DNA of 64,000 nt. Source: Bryoerythrophyllum caledonicum (taxonomy: Eukaryota; Streptophyta; Bryopsida; Pottiales; Pottiaceae). The position numbers were made by a program, and so were the translations under genes. Positions 22,318 to 32,603 of this stretch are shown one piece after another; positions within the stretch are counted from its first letter, which is position 1, and the number at the start of each line of letters is the position of its first letter. Location: positions 821,001-885,000 of the forward strand of contig OZ020518.1 of NCBI GenBank assembly GCA_963971425.1, given 5' to 3'. The notes under the pieces were generated by a model, which had not been told where the DNA came from, made no database searches, and was given only the letters and a program-made list of their open reading frames with translations.

Positions 22318-24861
22318 ATGACTGACCCTGGAGGGCCTGAAGCTGGTGGTGCCCAAGATATAGGTGGTGGAGCAAGAGATGGAGGTGGTGGCCCAAATTT
22401 TGCTGAAGATCTTCTCCGAGCCATGCAGATGTTTATGGGCCAACAAGCAGTTAATGTAACTGGACAAGGGGCCACAAAGGCGTTGAGGGATGTTATTAAC
22501 AAGAGTGGGAGGTTTGATGGCAAGAATATCACGGGTTTTTTGAGGGCTTATACGTGTGAAATGGAGATTTATCGAGTGCCAGATGCAAGGATGATCGAAT
22601 CCTTTGATCTTGCAGTTGTACCTGAAATCCGTGAGAGAGTGAGAGAACTTCATGGTGCCATGTATGTGAATACATGGGCAAAGTTTGCTGAGAGACTGAA
22701 GGAAGAATATTTCGATGAGGATTCTCAGAGGATGTCAAAGAGGGCATTCTTGGAATGGGTTGAACTACAACCGGGTAAGAGTATGGGGCCCAATGAGCTC
22801 TTGAGAGAATTTGAGAAGAAGTACGGGCAACTTCCGGTATCAGAGAAGCGGCTGCTTGACACAAGGAAGTCGGAGTTGTTTCTTCAGGCTGCAGATGATG
22901 TATTGGAAGACAGACTTCTTTTAATACTCCAAGATGCAACAACTGAAGGAGGTTTTGATCCTGAGTGGAGAAGGTTAGAAGAGTCGGTAAGCCTTGTTGC
23001 GAAGCAACAACGTGTGAAGGCTCGAGGAGCTATCTCGAGGGGTGATATACCATCTGTATCATTTCCTAAGGCGTTACCTTCTTCGGTGCCTTCAACGCCA
23101 TCGAGTTCTTCAAATGGTAAAGTCGTGGACAATGACACTCTTGAGGAACTTATGAAAGGCATCAGAGAGTTGAAGGTGGAGATGACTACGCTTAAGAAGG
23201 ACAGAAAGACAAACTCATCATACCCTGTTGGAGGACAGAAGGAGTTCGTGGTCAGGGTTATTTGGTGTGATGATCCGGGCCATAAGCGTGGAGATTGTGC
23301 TTCGTATGCAGATGCTATGAAGAGTGGGATTATTACCTTTAAAGAAGGGAGAATTAGAGATGCATCATCCGAAGAAGCCTTAAACACTAACTTTGGAAGA
23401 GGCGGCATGAAGAAGCTAATGGATGAGAAGATGGGGAGGGGCAACTCTTCGAAAGGCAAAGATGCAGAAGCTTATAACATTGGGGTTGAGCAGAGCAAAA
23501 CTTCATCTCGTATACCCAGAGAATTGATGGTCAGAGGTGCACAAGCCATTAGACAACTTACTGGATGGGATGATCCAGTAGATTCAATTACCATTAGAGC
23601 ATATTTGGCTAATGAAGAAGGGATGGATTTGCCTAGTGATGCTTTGGTAGAAGCAAAACGTGGTAGAGATGAGGAGGAAGAGACCGCAGAGCCTGTGAGC
23701 AAGAGAAAGCCAACAAGCGGCAGGGATGGTGTTTCAGGACAAGGGCCAGCAAATCACACCCGTCAGAAACAAGATGCAGGACCTTCTACCGTACACCCGG
23801 GAAGTGCACCACTTCCAAAGGATAAGTGGGAGGAAAGGATGAGCAACAAGAAGGGAAAGGAGAGAGAAGATTCTGCAAAGACAAGAGGTAAAACGCCAGC
23901 CTACAAACTTCAATCTGATATTGAGTCTTCTATTGATATGAAGGGCATTCTTGAAGAGAGAATTCTTGATGCCAAGATTGAGTTCACATTGAGAGAAGCT
24001 CTTGGCATTGCCAAGAAAGACTTTCACGAGCTTATTATTGATGTTATCAAGAGAAAGAGACAAATGACAGCAGAGACAGTGATGGCAAGGGCTATAGACA
24101 CTCATATGACTGTTGATGAGGAAGAAGAGATTGGACAGGTATTTGCCATCATGTGTGATTCCACAAGCACAATGGAGGAGGATTTTCAAGATGTTACTAA
24201 TCTTTTGGATGGAGAAATGGAAGATGAGGTTTTACAGATGTTTTCCCTTGGGTTTATTGCAAGGAAACAAGAAGAAGCAGATGTACACGTTTCTTCTGAA
24301 GAGATTGCAATGACATGTTGCATGGGTGGAGAGTTTCTGGGAGAGCATGAGGGTGACGCAATGAGAACGTACATTCAACCATTCTGGGCTAGAGCTACTA
24401 CAGAAACGCTTGTGAAGCTTGCAGACCTGGATGCGCCTATTTTAGCTCTTGTTGATCATGGATCTGAGATTAATATTATCTCGAGGAAGGTCTATGAAAA
24501 GGGTAAGTGGCCCATCGACATCAACCATGGGTGGGTTCTCCGAGCGGCAAACAATGAAAGAGGAGGTCTTTATGGTGCATGTCCAGCTGTTAAGACCAAG
24601 ATTGGGGATGTTGAGGTTGAACAGAATTTCTTTGTGCAGAACAATGGCACATATCCGGTTATTTTGGGGCAACCGTATATCACTGCTACACGGATGGGGA
24701 CAAAGGTATTGGATGATGGCTCACACTATGCTAGAATACGGAGTTGTGATGGAAAGAAAGCAGTGCAGTTTCTCACTGTTAAGCCAAATCACGAGAGGCA
24801 TAGATCTCAACTCAGAGAAGCACCCATGGTTGATGACTCTGAAGACTTTCAGGGTTTCTAG
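22318..24861 (+). CDS. gag: Gag-protease polyprotein, copy 1
   Basis: An 847-aa ORF from an ATG 53 bp after the LTR. The N-terminus is Gly-rich, followed by a gag-like region (about residues 50-250) that would form the virus-like particle in the cytoplasm. A zinc-knuckle-like segment at residues 314-327 has C317, H322 and C327, but valine replaces the expected first cysteine at 314. A charged low-complexity linker follows (about 430-530). The C-terminal third holds a retropepsin-like protease with LVDHGSEINII at about 711-721, where the catalytic triplet is D-H-G (713-715) instead of D-T/S-G, and ILGQPY further on. The ORF ends at TAG directly after a GGGTTTC slippery site. It is intact. Confidence 0.85.
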   Translation: MTDPGGPEAGGAQDIGGGARDGGGGPNFAEDLLRAMQMFMGQQAVNVTGQGATKALRDVINKSGRFDGKNITGFLRAYTCEMEIYRVPDARMIESFDLAVVPEIRERVRELHGAMYVNTWAKFAERLKEEYFDEDSQRMSKRAFLEWVELQPGKSMGPNELLREFEKKYGQLPVSEKRLLDTRKSELFLQAADDVLEDRLLLILQDATTEGGFDPEWRRLEESVSLVAKQQRVKARGAISRGDIPSVSFPKALPSSVPSTPSSSSNGKVVDNDTLEELMKGIRELKVEMTTLKKDRKTNSSYPVGGQKEFVVRVIWCDDPGHKRGDCASYADAMKSGIITFKEGRIRDASSEEALNTNFGRGGMKKLMDEKMGRGNSSKGKDAEAYNIGVEQSKTSSRIPRELMVRGAQAIRQLTGWDDPVDSITIRAYLANEEGMDLPSDALVEAKRGRDEEEETAEPVSKRKPTSGRDGVSGQGPANHTRQKQDAGPSTVHPGSAPLPKDKWEERMSNKKGKEREDSAKTRGKTPAYKLQSDIESSIDMKGILEERILDAKIEFTLREALGIAKKDFHELIIDVIKRKRQMTAETVMARAIDTHMTVDEEEEIGQVFAIMCDSTSTMEEDFQDVTNLLDGEMEDEVLQMFSLGFIARKQEEADVHVSSEEIAMTCCMGGEFLGEHEGDAMRTYIQPFWARATTETLVKLADLDAPILALVDHGSEINIISRKVYEKGKWPIDINHGWVLRAANNERGGLYGACPAVKTKIGDVEVEQNFFVQNNGTYPVILGQPYITATRMGTKVLDDGSHYARIRSCDGKKAVQFLTVKPNHERHRSQLREAPMVDDSEDFQGF

Positions 24862-26426
24862 ATTGCACACGTGGAACATGGGGGTCCACGGGTGCAAGGG
24901 ATTTATCTACTATCTCATTTCCCAATGTAAATAGTAGCCGTCGTATCGTTTTGAACGCTACTGGAGAAAGCCTTATAACTTTTGTAAGGATTCATGATTT
25001 AGATCCTACACAGAGAAAGACAGTTAAGAAAATTGAAAGAAAATTAAAAAGAGTGGGTGTGGTGTTGAGTGAGGAAGATATTACTGGAGTGATAGAAGAA
25101 GAAGGATTTGCAGAAGATATAGTAAGAGTTTTAGAAGGCATACTAGACAAAAAATCAACACCTGGTGATGTTATGGTTGAGGTTCATTCAAGGGAAATCT
25201 ATAATGAACTACTAGAATTGACAACAACCGAGGGTTTGGTTGGAAGCTATGGTGCACACTTTGAGGCCAATGTTAACACCAAGTACAAAACAGTGGCAAA
25301 GAAAGTGAGGCCCGTGGCAACACAGTTACCACCTGATACTGAGGATCATATCAGACAAGCTGGGAAGGAGCCTGGGCTAAGACAATCAAGACAAATTGGG
25401 CACAAGTTTACTGATGAGTCAATTGGCAAACTAGAGATTGGAGGGGGTGATTTCTTGAATGAACTAGAGAAGAAAAAGTTCCGAGACATGCTCTCCAAAC
25501 ATGGTAAGGCCTTTGCTTCATCACCAGATGAAATTGGATGTGTGCAACCTACTGTAGTTGCACCAATGGTTATTTTCACTGTACCGCATGTGCCATGGGA
25601 TTTGAAGCCTATACCAGTGCCAAAGGCATTATTACCCAAGCTTGTGAGTTTATTAAAGGAGAAGGTGCGTATGGGTATACTTGAACCTTCTATGGCTCCG
25701 TATTCCAATCGTTGGTTCACAGTGCCAAAGAAATCGGGAGCCTTAAGGTTTATCCAAGACATGCAGCCAGCAAATAAGGTCACTATCAGGAACAAAGGAT
25801 CTGGGCCGGTTGTAGATGAAGTTGCGGAGGCATTTGCAGGACATGGCATCTATTCTATTGGAGACCTATACTCAGGTTACGATCAGTTTCAATTTGCAAA
25901 TGAAAGCAAAGATTTGACAACCATGAAGACTGCATTGGGACTTGTTAGAATGTGCACACTACCTCAAGGTGCCACCAATTCGGTGGCTCACATGCAGAAC
26001 GCCATGAACCGTATTCTAAAGGATTTTGTCCCTGAGAAGACAATACCTTTTGTTGATGATATACCAATCAAAGGTTGTAAGGAAGAAACAAAGGACGTGA
26101 CAGTGGGCAAGGATGGTTGCAGAGCATTTGTAAATGATCATATTACAGATGTGGAGAAGATTTTGGAAAGACTTGAAGAAGTGGATTTGACATTGTCCAT
26201 TGATAAGTCTAAGTTTGGTGTGGAAGAAATCGTGGTAGTTGGACATTTGTGCGGGAGATATGGGCGGAAACCTAACCATGAGAAAGTAGATGCTATTGGA
26301 AGAATGAAAGCATGTACTAGCATTACTGAAGTAAGGAGGTTTTTAGGGGCGTGTGTCTTTTATCAGATTTGGGTTCCACATTTCGCTCATGTCGCTGATC
26401 CATTGTACAAACTTTTAAGAAAATGA
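24843..26426 (+). pseudogene. pol: Pol, reverse transcriptase part, copy 1 (ends at in-frame TGA)
   Basis: The -1 frame is open from 24,843 and overlaps the gag end by 19 nt; there is no ATG near the start, which fits expression by frameshifting. The region after about residue 110 (counted from 24,951) encodes reverse transcriptase. Visible elements are the EPSMAPYSNRWFTVPKKSGA segment, motif A with GDLYSGYDQF, LPQGATNS, and the catalytic FVDD box at residues 367-370 in place of the common YVDD. It makes cDNA from the element RNA. The frame stops at TGA (26,424-26,426) within the RT connection region, then continues in the same frame as the next entry. The family would normally read through here, so pol is broken. 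Confidence 0.85.
24852..24897 (+). promoter_or_regulatory. Candidate -1 ribosomal frameshift signal, copy 1
   Basis: The heptamer GGGTTTC (24,852-24,858) fits X_XXY_YYZ in the gag frame and sits directly before the gag stop TAG. Four nucleotides later a hairpin begins: arms 24,863-24,875 and 24,885-24,897, 13 bp with one A-G mismatch, 9-nt loop. The pol frame is -1 relative to gag and is open from 24,843, so slippage here joins gag to pol exactly. Confidence 0.7.
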
Positions 26427-28412
26427 GTGAAGTTCAAATGGGGAAGTGATCAAGAGTCGGCAATGGAGGGACTATAGGATATTTTGAAGTCTTCACCAAT
26501 TCTAAGGCAAGTTGAGTACGATAGCGGCAGACCAGTGATTGTGACTGTTGATAGTAGTCCAATTGCTATAGGTTGGGCTATTGGCCAAGATGATGCAGAA
26601 AGGAGAAGATTTGCTATAAGATTTGGGGCAAGGATTCTTACAGAACGACAAAGAGCATATCCACAAGTGAAGAGGGAGCTTTTAGGAGCATTGACAGCGC
26701 TGAAAGCAGAGAGAAACTACTTGATTGGTGCCAATGTTATCTTGGAGACTGACTGTTTGCCATTACTTGGCATGATTGCAAATTGTTCTACACCAGACAT
26801 TGCAATGCTACGTTGGATAGCCTACATTAGATCACTAAATCCTGTGTTTGTACATATTACTGGCAAAAAAAACTCAGTGGCAGATATGCTATCTAGAGCC
26901 AGATATATGGGTGAAGAAGATATGCAGGCACAAGAGATTGGTGAAGATGATGAAGATAAAGACTATGGCTATGTTTTGACAATAGATGGAGCGAACACTA
27001 GTGATGGTGATCAATCATTCAAAGAAGAGCTTTATCAAGATAGGTTGAGGGATATTGGCATATATTTGAGTACCTTGAAGAGGAAAGAAGGCTGGTTAGA
27101 CAAGACCTTTAAGGATATCAGACACCAGTCTTATAACTACCTCTTAAGAGATGGATTCTTGTGGAAAAGGCCAAAGAGGAAGGATGGAATGCCATTGAGA
27201 GTGGTTGGCGATGCGGAGACTAAGAGTCAAGTTCTCAAAGAATTTCATGACACACTTTGGGCAGGGCACAGGGGAGTTTGGGCTACATACTATAAGATCA
27301 AAGAACGATATTGGTGGAAGGGCTTGTACAAAGACGTGGAAGAATTTGTAGGTTCTTGTACAAATTGTCAACTGCAATCCAAAATGAGATACAGAGATGA
27401 GTTGCACCCTACTTATCCACTTGCAATGCATTTTCAGTGGGTGATTGATTTGGTTGCAATGCCATTAGGTCTATGGGGCATGAAATATCTTGTTTTGACT
27501 AGAGAAGAACTCTCAAATTTTGTTGAAGGAAGGGCTTTGAGGACCAAATCCACCGAAGGGATTTGTAGATTCATATTGGAGGACATCTTCAATAGATATG
27601 GAAGTATTGGTAGGATGAGAGCGGATCGTGGTGAGTTAAATGCTATTGAAGCCACAGAGCTTTTCAAGAGATATGGGGTAAAGTTAAGGCTCACCACAGC
27701 TTACAATCCTGAAGCAAATGGGAAGAGTGAGAGAGGACATCCTCCTATCATTAATGCTTTGGTCAAAGCATGTAAAAGACAACCAAAACAGTGGCCTAGG
27801 CTACTTCCATTTGCGTTGTGGGCAGATAGAACCACTCACAGCACGGTCACTGGCTACATGCCAATTGAATTAATGCTTGGCCAGAAGCCTATCATGCCAA
27901 CAGAAACTTCTATACCTACATGGACGTTTTTAAATTGGAAGGATGGAATATCAAGAGAAGAGTTACTGGAGCTCCGGATAGAGCAGCTCGAACGATTGCC
28001 TGAAGACAAAGGGGTGGCATTGGAGAGGTTAAAGGCAGCAAGGTTCAAAAATAAAGAAAGATTTGATAAGACTCACAGATTAAGGATCAAACCAATTCAA
28101 GCTGGAGATTGGGTGTTGGTGTTTGATAGTAGTTTGGAGCATCAACACAGCACTGTCAGAAAATTTGCACGAAGATGGTTTGGACCTTATGTGGTGGTGG
28201 AAGTCCATGAAAATGGCACGTATTCACTTCGTGAATTAGACGGCACGCAATTAAGAATACCGGTGGCTGGAAAAAGAGTCAAAACATTCAGAAGACGTCA
28301 CGGTGGCCTTAACTTTGAAGACATTACCATTGATGAAGATTACGAAGAGGATGCAAATCAAAACATCCATGTTGATGAAAATGAAGATGGAGACATTGAA
28401 GAGCCAAACTAG
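26427..28412 (+). pseudogene. pol: Pol, RNase H and integrase part, copy 1
   Basis: Same frame as the upstream RT. A TAG at 26,475-26,477 interrupts it; the open part runs from 26,478. Counting from 26,484, RNase H shows catalytic D23, E65 and D90 and the NSVADMLSR end motif. Integrase follows: zinc-binding H255, H262, C292, C295; catalytic D322, D381 and E416 in NPEANGKSERGHPP; and a GPY motif at 567-569. No chromodomain follows; the C-terminus is acidic. The domains look catalytically complete, so loss of function comes from the two stops. Both stops could have arisen by C-to-T change (CGA to TGA, CAG to TAG), which is inference. Confidence 0.85.
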
Positions 28413-28442
28413 TTTGGCACATCACGGAGGATGTGCAGGTTT

Positions 28443-28450
28443 GGAGGGGG
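28443..28450 (+). promoter_or_regulatory. Putative polypurine tract, copy 1
   Basis: GGAGGGGG lies four bases before the middle LTR, where plus-strand DNA synthesis is primed in LTR elements. Repeated at 36,185-36,192. Confidence 0.6.
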
Positions 28451-28454
28451 TGTA

Positions 28455-30007
28455 TGTCGTGAAGGAAATCACTAGATGTTATAAAAGGATTAAAAAAGAG
28501 GGGAAAGAGAATGGTTAGGGCCGAAGGTGAAGACATGACTAGCGGATTCATCCTCAATTACGCAGTCATACTTCACCAAACAGCATCTTTATCTTAGAGG
28601 ATCTTTTACTGCCTCTTGTCACTAGCTCAGGGCTTAGGAGCGTCCACCAGCTGGTTTTCCTGCTGATTCCAGCAGTCCCCTGACCACGCGTGCGCCAGCC
28701 GCTCTGACAAGCCAAGGAATCGAACCCGGACCGGCGAGGTACAACGAAATGCTCAGCCAGCCGAACTGAGCCGCAGTCGATGTCAGTACGTGGGCTCTAA
28801 TGATATTTAAGCCATTTTCTAACGCTTCTAAGATCAAAAAACCTAAACAGAGTGTTATGGTAGTTTAGTTTGTAGTAAAAGTAAGAAATGCTAGTGTTTA
28901 GAGTCAAGTTAGAGGGAAGAAAATAGGGGCAGCTACTTGTGGACATTGTAGATAAGAGATAAGAGGGAATCTAGGCTTATGTGGGAAGTTATGGGCAAGA
29001 ATTGGAGGTAAATTGACTTTGGTGACCAAACTTTGGTCAAAGAAGGAGGCTTGAAGGCGTGGGCTGATGTTTATTCTTGACTTTCTTGCCCTTCTCCCCC
29101 GCTCGAGCTCTTCTCCCCAAGACTACAAATAGCCTCAGGTTTCTGCTTGTTTCATCGCGAGTTTTTAGAATTTGATTGTCAGTTTTTAGAATGTTGTTCC
29201 TCTTGTTGTTAGCTTTCCAGTGATGTATTACACGCTCCAATCGGAGTTGTAGTGAAGCCGTGGTGCGGATTTGAATAAAGAGGGGTTTAGAAATTGAGGC
29301 AGTAATGTAAAAATACTTTGAAGGAGTGGTGTTCCGCGATCATTGTGAGTTTGATAGTGAGATTTTGAAGGTAGTATTACAATTGTCTTAGGAAGCTTGT
29401 GTTAAAATCTTAGATCCATTAGGACTATAATCTAAAAGTTATGAGGTAATTTGTAACCGGGGTTTTGAGAGGGATTCAAGGGCAGAACTTGGTATAAGGA
29501 AACTACGCTTTGGGAGATTATTAATAGAGTCTTTAGGATTGATTTTTTGTGGAAGTGTTCTTTGTTATATGAGTGATTTATGTACAAATTTTGAGATATT
29601 TGTCTGTAATAGAATAGGAGTGATGAAGAGTTGAAGTAGGGGGGGTCCTGATATTAGAGGCAGAGGAGTTTGAGGCCATGGATCTTGTTGAAAATTGATC
29701 CAGTGATAGTGAAAATTGGTACTTAGCTTCTTAATAGGATTATAAAGGTTGTGTCAAAATCCTAGAGTCATTGGATTTGTAGATAGAAAGTTATGTGAAA
29801 ATTAGTGGTGGAATTTTTAAGGGCAGCGTTTGAAGATGGGAACTCCTAGATTAAGAATGTTATGGAGATAGACTAGAAGCAAAAGAAAGGCATAGTAGCC
29901 ATTTTTTATGTTTGTTGAAGCCATACATACAAGATAAGTCTTGCACTTAACTATCTAAATGCAAAAAAGACCCTGTGTTTCCTAAAGCAAAGTTTCTCAA
30001 CACGACA
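28455..30007 (+). repeat. LTR 2 (shared middle LTR)
   Basis: Identical by eye to LTR 1, shifted by exactly 7,742 bp. It serves as 3' LTR of the first unit and 5' LTR of the second. It has no target duplication of its own, so the array is not two independent insertions. Confidence 0.95.
28627..28792 (-). repeat. tRNA-like module in LTR 2
   Basis: Same antisense A-box/B-box module as in LTR 1; B box at 28,716-28,726. Confidence 0.6.
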
Positions 30008-30009
30008 TT

Positions 30010-30027
30010 TGGTGCTTCCACTGAGAG
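30010..30027 (+). promoter_or_regulatory. Putative primer binding site, copy 2
   Basis: Same TGGTGCTTCCACTGAGAG sequence two bases after LTR 2. Confidence 0.5.
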
Positions 30028-30059
30028 TGCTTTAGGGCATTTAGTTTGGTTAAGGCAAA

Positions 30060-32603
30060 ATGACTGACCCTGGAGGGCCTGAAGCTGGTGGTGCCCAAGA
30101 TATAGGTGGTGGAGCAAGAGATGGAGGTGGTGGCCCAAATTTTGCTGAAGATCTTCTCCGAGCCATGCAGATGTTTATGGGCCAACAAGCAGTTAATGTA
30201 ACTGGACAAGGGGCCACAAAGGCGTTGAGGGATGTTATTAACAAGAGTGGGAGGTTTGATGGCAAGAATATCACGGGTTTTTTGAGGGCTTATACGTGTG
30301 AAATGGAGATTTATCGAGTGCCAGATGCAAGGATGATCGAATCCTTTGATCTTGCAGTTGTACCTGAAATCCGTGAGAGAGTGAGAGAACTTCATGGTGC
30401 CATGTATGTGAATACATGGGCAAAGTTTGCTGAGAGACTGAAGGAAGAATATTTCGATGAGGATTCTCAGAGGATGTCAAAGAGGGCATTCTTGGAATGG
30501 GTTGAACTACAACCGGGTAAGAGTATGGGGCCCAATGAGCTCTTGAGAGAATTTGAGAAGAAGTACGGGCAACTTCCGGTATCAGAGAAGCGGCTGCTTG
30601 ACACAAGGAAGTCGGAGTTGTTTCTTCAGGCTGCAGATGATGTATTGGAAGACAGACTTCTTTTAATACTCCAAGATGCAACAACTGAAGGAGGTTTTGA
30701 TCCTGAGTGGAGAAGGTTAGAAGAGTCGGTAAGCCTTGTTGCGAAGCAACAACGTGTGAAGGCTCGAGGAGCTATCTCGAGGGGTGATATACCATCTGTA
30801 TCATTTCCTAAGGCGTTACCTTCTTCGGTGCCTTCAACGCCATCGAGTTCTTCAAATGGTAAAGTCGTGGACAATGACACTCTTGAGGAACTTATGAAAG
30901 GCATCAGAGAGTTGAAGGTGGAGATGACTACGCTTAAGAAGGACAGAAAGACAAACTCATCATACCCTGTTGGAGGACAGAAGGAGTTCGTGGTCAGGGT
31001 TATTTGGTGTGATGATCCGGGCCATAAGCGTGGAGATTGTGCTTCGTATGCAGATGCTATGAAGAGTGGGATTATTACCTTTAAAGAAGGGAGAATTAGA
31101 GATGCATCATCCGAAGAAGCCTTAAACACTAACTTTGGAAGAGGCGGCATGAAGAAGCTAATGGATGAGAAGATGGGGAGGGGCAACTCTTCGAAAGGCA
31201 AAGATGCAGAAGCTTATAACATTGGGGTTGAGCAGAGCAAAACTTCATCTCGTATACCCAGAGAATTGATGGTCAGAGGTGCACAAGCCATTAGACAACT
31301 TACTGGATGGGATGATCCAGTAGATTCAATTACCATTAGAGCATATTTGGCTAATGAAGAAGGGATGGATTTGCCTAGTGATGCTTTGGTAGAAGCAAAA
31401 CGTGGTAGAGATGAGGAGGAAGAGACCGCAGAGCCTGTGAGCAAGAGAAAGCCAACAAGCGGCAGGGATGGTGTTTCAGGACAAGGGCCAGCAAATCACA
31501 CCCGTCAGAAACAAGATGCAGGACCTTCTACCGTACACCCGGGAAGTGCACCACTTCCAAAGGATAAGTGGGAGGAAAGGATGAGCAACAAGAAGGGAAA
31601 GGAGAGAGAAGATTCTGCAAAGACAAGAGGTAAAACGCCAGCCTACAAACTTCAATCTGATATTGAGTCTTCTATTGATATGAAGGGCATTCTTGAAGAG
31701 AGAATTCTTGATGCCAAGATTGAGTTCACATTGAGAGAAGCTCTTGGCATTGCCAAGAAAGACTTTCACGAGCTTATTATTGATGTTATCAAGAGAAAGA
31801 GACAAATGACAGCAGAGACAGTGATGGCAAGGGCTATAGACACTCATATGACTGTTGATGAGGAAGAAGAGATTGGACAGGTATTTGCCATCATGTGTGA
31901 TTCCACAAGCACAATGGAGGAGGATTTTCAAGATGTTACTAATCTTTTGGATGGAGAAATGGAAGATGAGGTTTTACAGATGTTTTCCCTTGGGTTTATT
32001 GCAAGGAAACAAGAAGAAGCAGATGTACACGTTTCTTCTGAAGAGATTGCAATGACATGTTGCATGGGTGGAGAGTTTCTGGGAGAGCATGAGGGTGACG
32101 CAATGAGAACGTACATTCAACCATTCTGGGCTAGAGCTACTACAGAAACGCTTGTGAAGCTTGCAGACCTGGATGCGCCTATTTTAGCTCTTGTTGATCA
32201 TGGATCTGAGATTAATATTATCTCGAGGAAGGTCTATGAAAAGGGTAAGTGGCCCATCGACATCAACCATGGGTGGGTTCTCCGAGCGGCAAACAATGAA
32301 AGAGGAGGTCTTTATGGTGCATGTCCAGCTGTTAAGACCAAGATTGGGGATGTTGAGGTTGAACAGAATTTCTTTGTGCAGAACAATGGCACATATCCGG
32401 TTATTTTGGGGCAACCGTATATCACTGCTACACGGATGGGGACGAAGGTATTGGATGATGGCTCACACTATGCTAGAATACGGAGTTGTGATGGAAAGAA
32501 AGCAGTGCAGTTTCTCACTGTTAAGCCAAATCACGAGAGGCATAGATCTCAACTCAGAGAAGCACCCATGGTTGATGACTCTGAAGACTTTCAGGGTTTC
32601 TAG
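30060..32603 (+). CDS. gag: Gag-protease polyprotein, copy 2
   Basis: An 847-aa ORF with the same translation as copy 1, including the knuckle lacking its first cysteine and the D-H-G protease triplet. The only base difference I noticed is G at 32,444 (A at 24,702), which is silent in gag (Thr). The intact frame in both copies contrasts with the broken pol. Confidence 0.85.
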   Translation: MTDPGGPEAGGAQDIGGGARDGGGGPNFAEDLLRAMQMFMGQQAVNVTGQGATKALRDVINKSGRFDGKNITGFLRAYTCEMEIYRVPDARMIESFDLAVVPEIRERVRELHGAMYVNTWAKFAERLKEEYFDEDSQRMSKRAFLEWVELQPGKSMGPNELLREFEKKYGQLPVSEKRLLDTRKSELFLQAADDVLEDRLLLILQDATTEGGFDPEWRRLEESVSLVAKQQRVKARGAISRGDIPSVSFPKALPSSVPSTPSSSSNGKVVDNDTLEELMKGIRELKVEMTTLKKDRKTNSSYPVGGQKEFVVRVIWCDDPGHKRGDCASYADAMKSGIITFKEGRIRDASSEEALNTNFGRGGMKKLMDEKMGRGNSSKGKDAEAYNIGVEQSKTSSRIPRELMVRGAQAIRQLTGWDDPVDSITIRAYLANEEGMDLPSDALVEAKRGRDEEEETAEPVSKRKPTSGRDGVSGQGPANHTRQKQDAGPSTVHPGSAPLPKDKWEERMSNKKGKEREDSAKTRGKTPAYKLQSDIESSIDMKGILEERILDAKIEFTLREALGIAKKDFHELIIDVIKRKRQMTAETVMARAIDTHMTVDEEEEIGQVFAIMCDSTSTMEEDFQDVTNLLDGEMEDEVLQMFSLGFIARKQEEADVHVSSEEIAMTCCMGGEFLGEHEGDAMRTYIQPFWARATTETLVKLADLDAPILALVDHGSEINIISRKVYEKGKWPIDINHGWVLRAANNERGGLYGACPAVKTKIGDVEVEQNFFVQNNGTYPVILGQPYITATRMGTKVLDDGSHYARIRSCDGKKAVQFLTVKPNHERHRSQLREAPMVDDSEDFQGF

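Noticed and set aside
22255..22653. Long antisense ORFs overlapping gag and pol in both retrotransposon copies
   Set aside because: They mirror the strongly coding plus strand and have no recognisable motifs; they are shadows.
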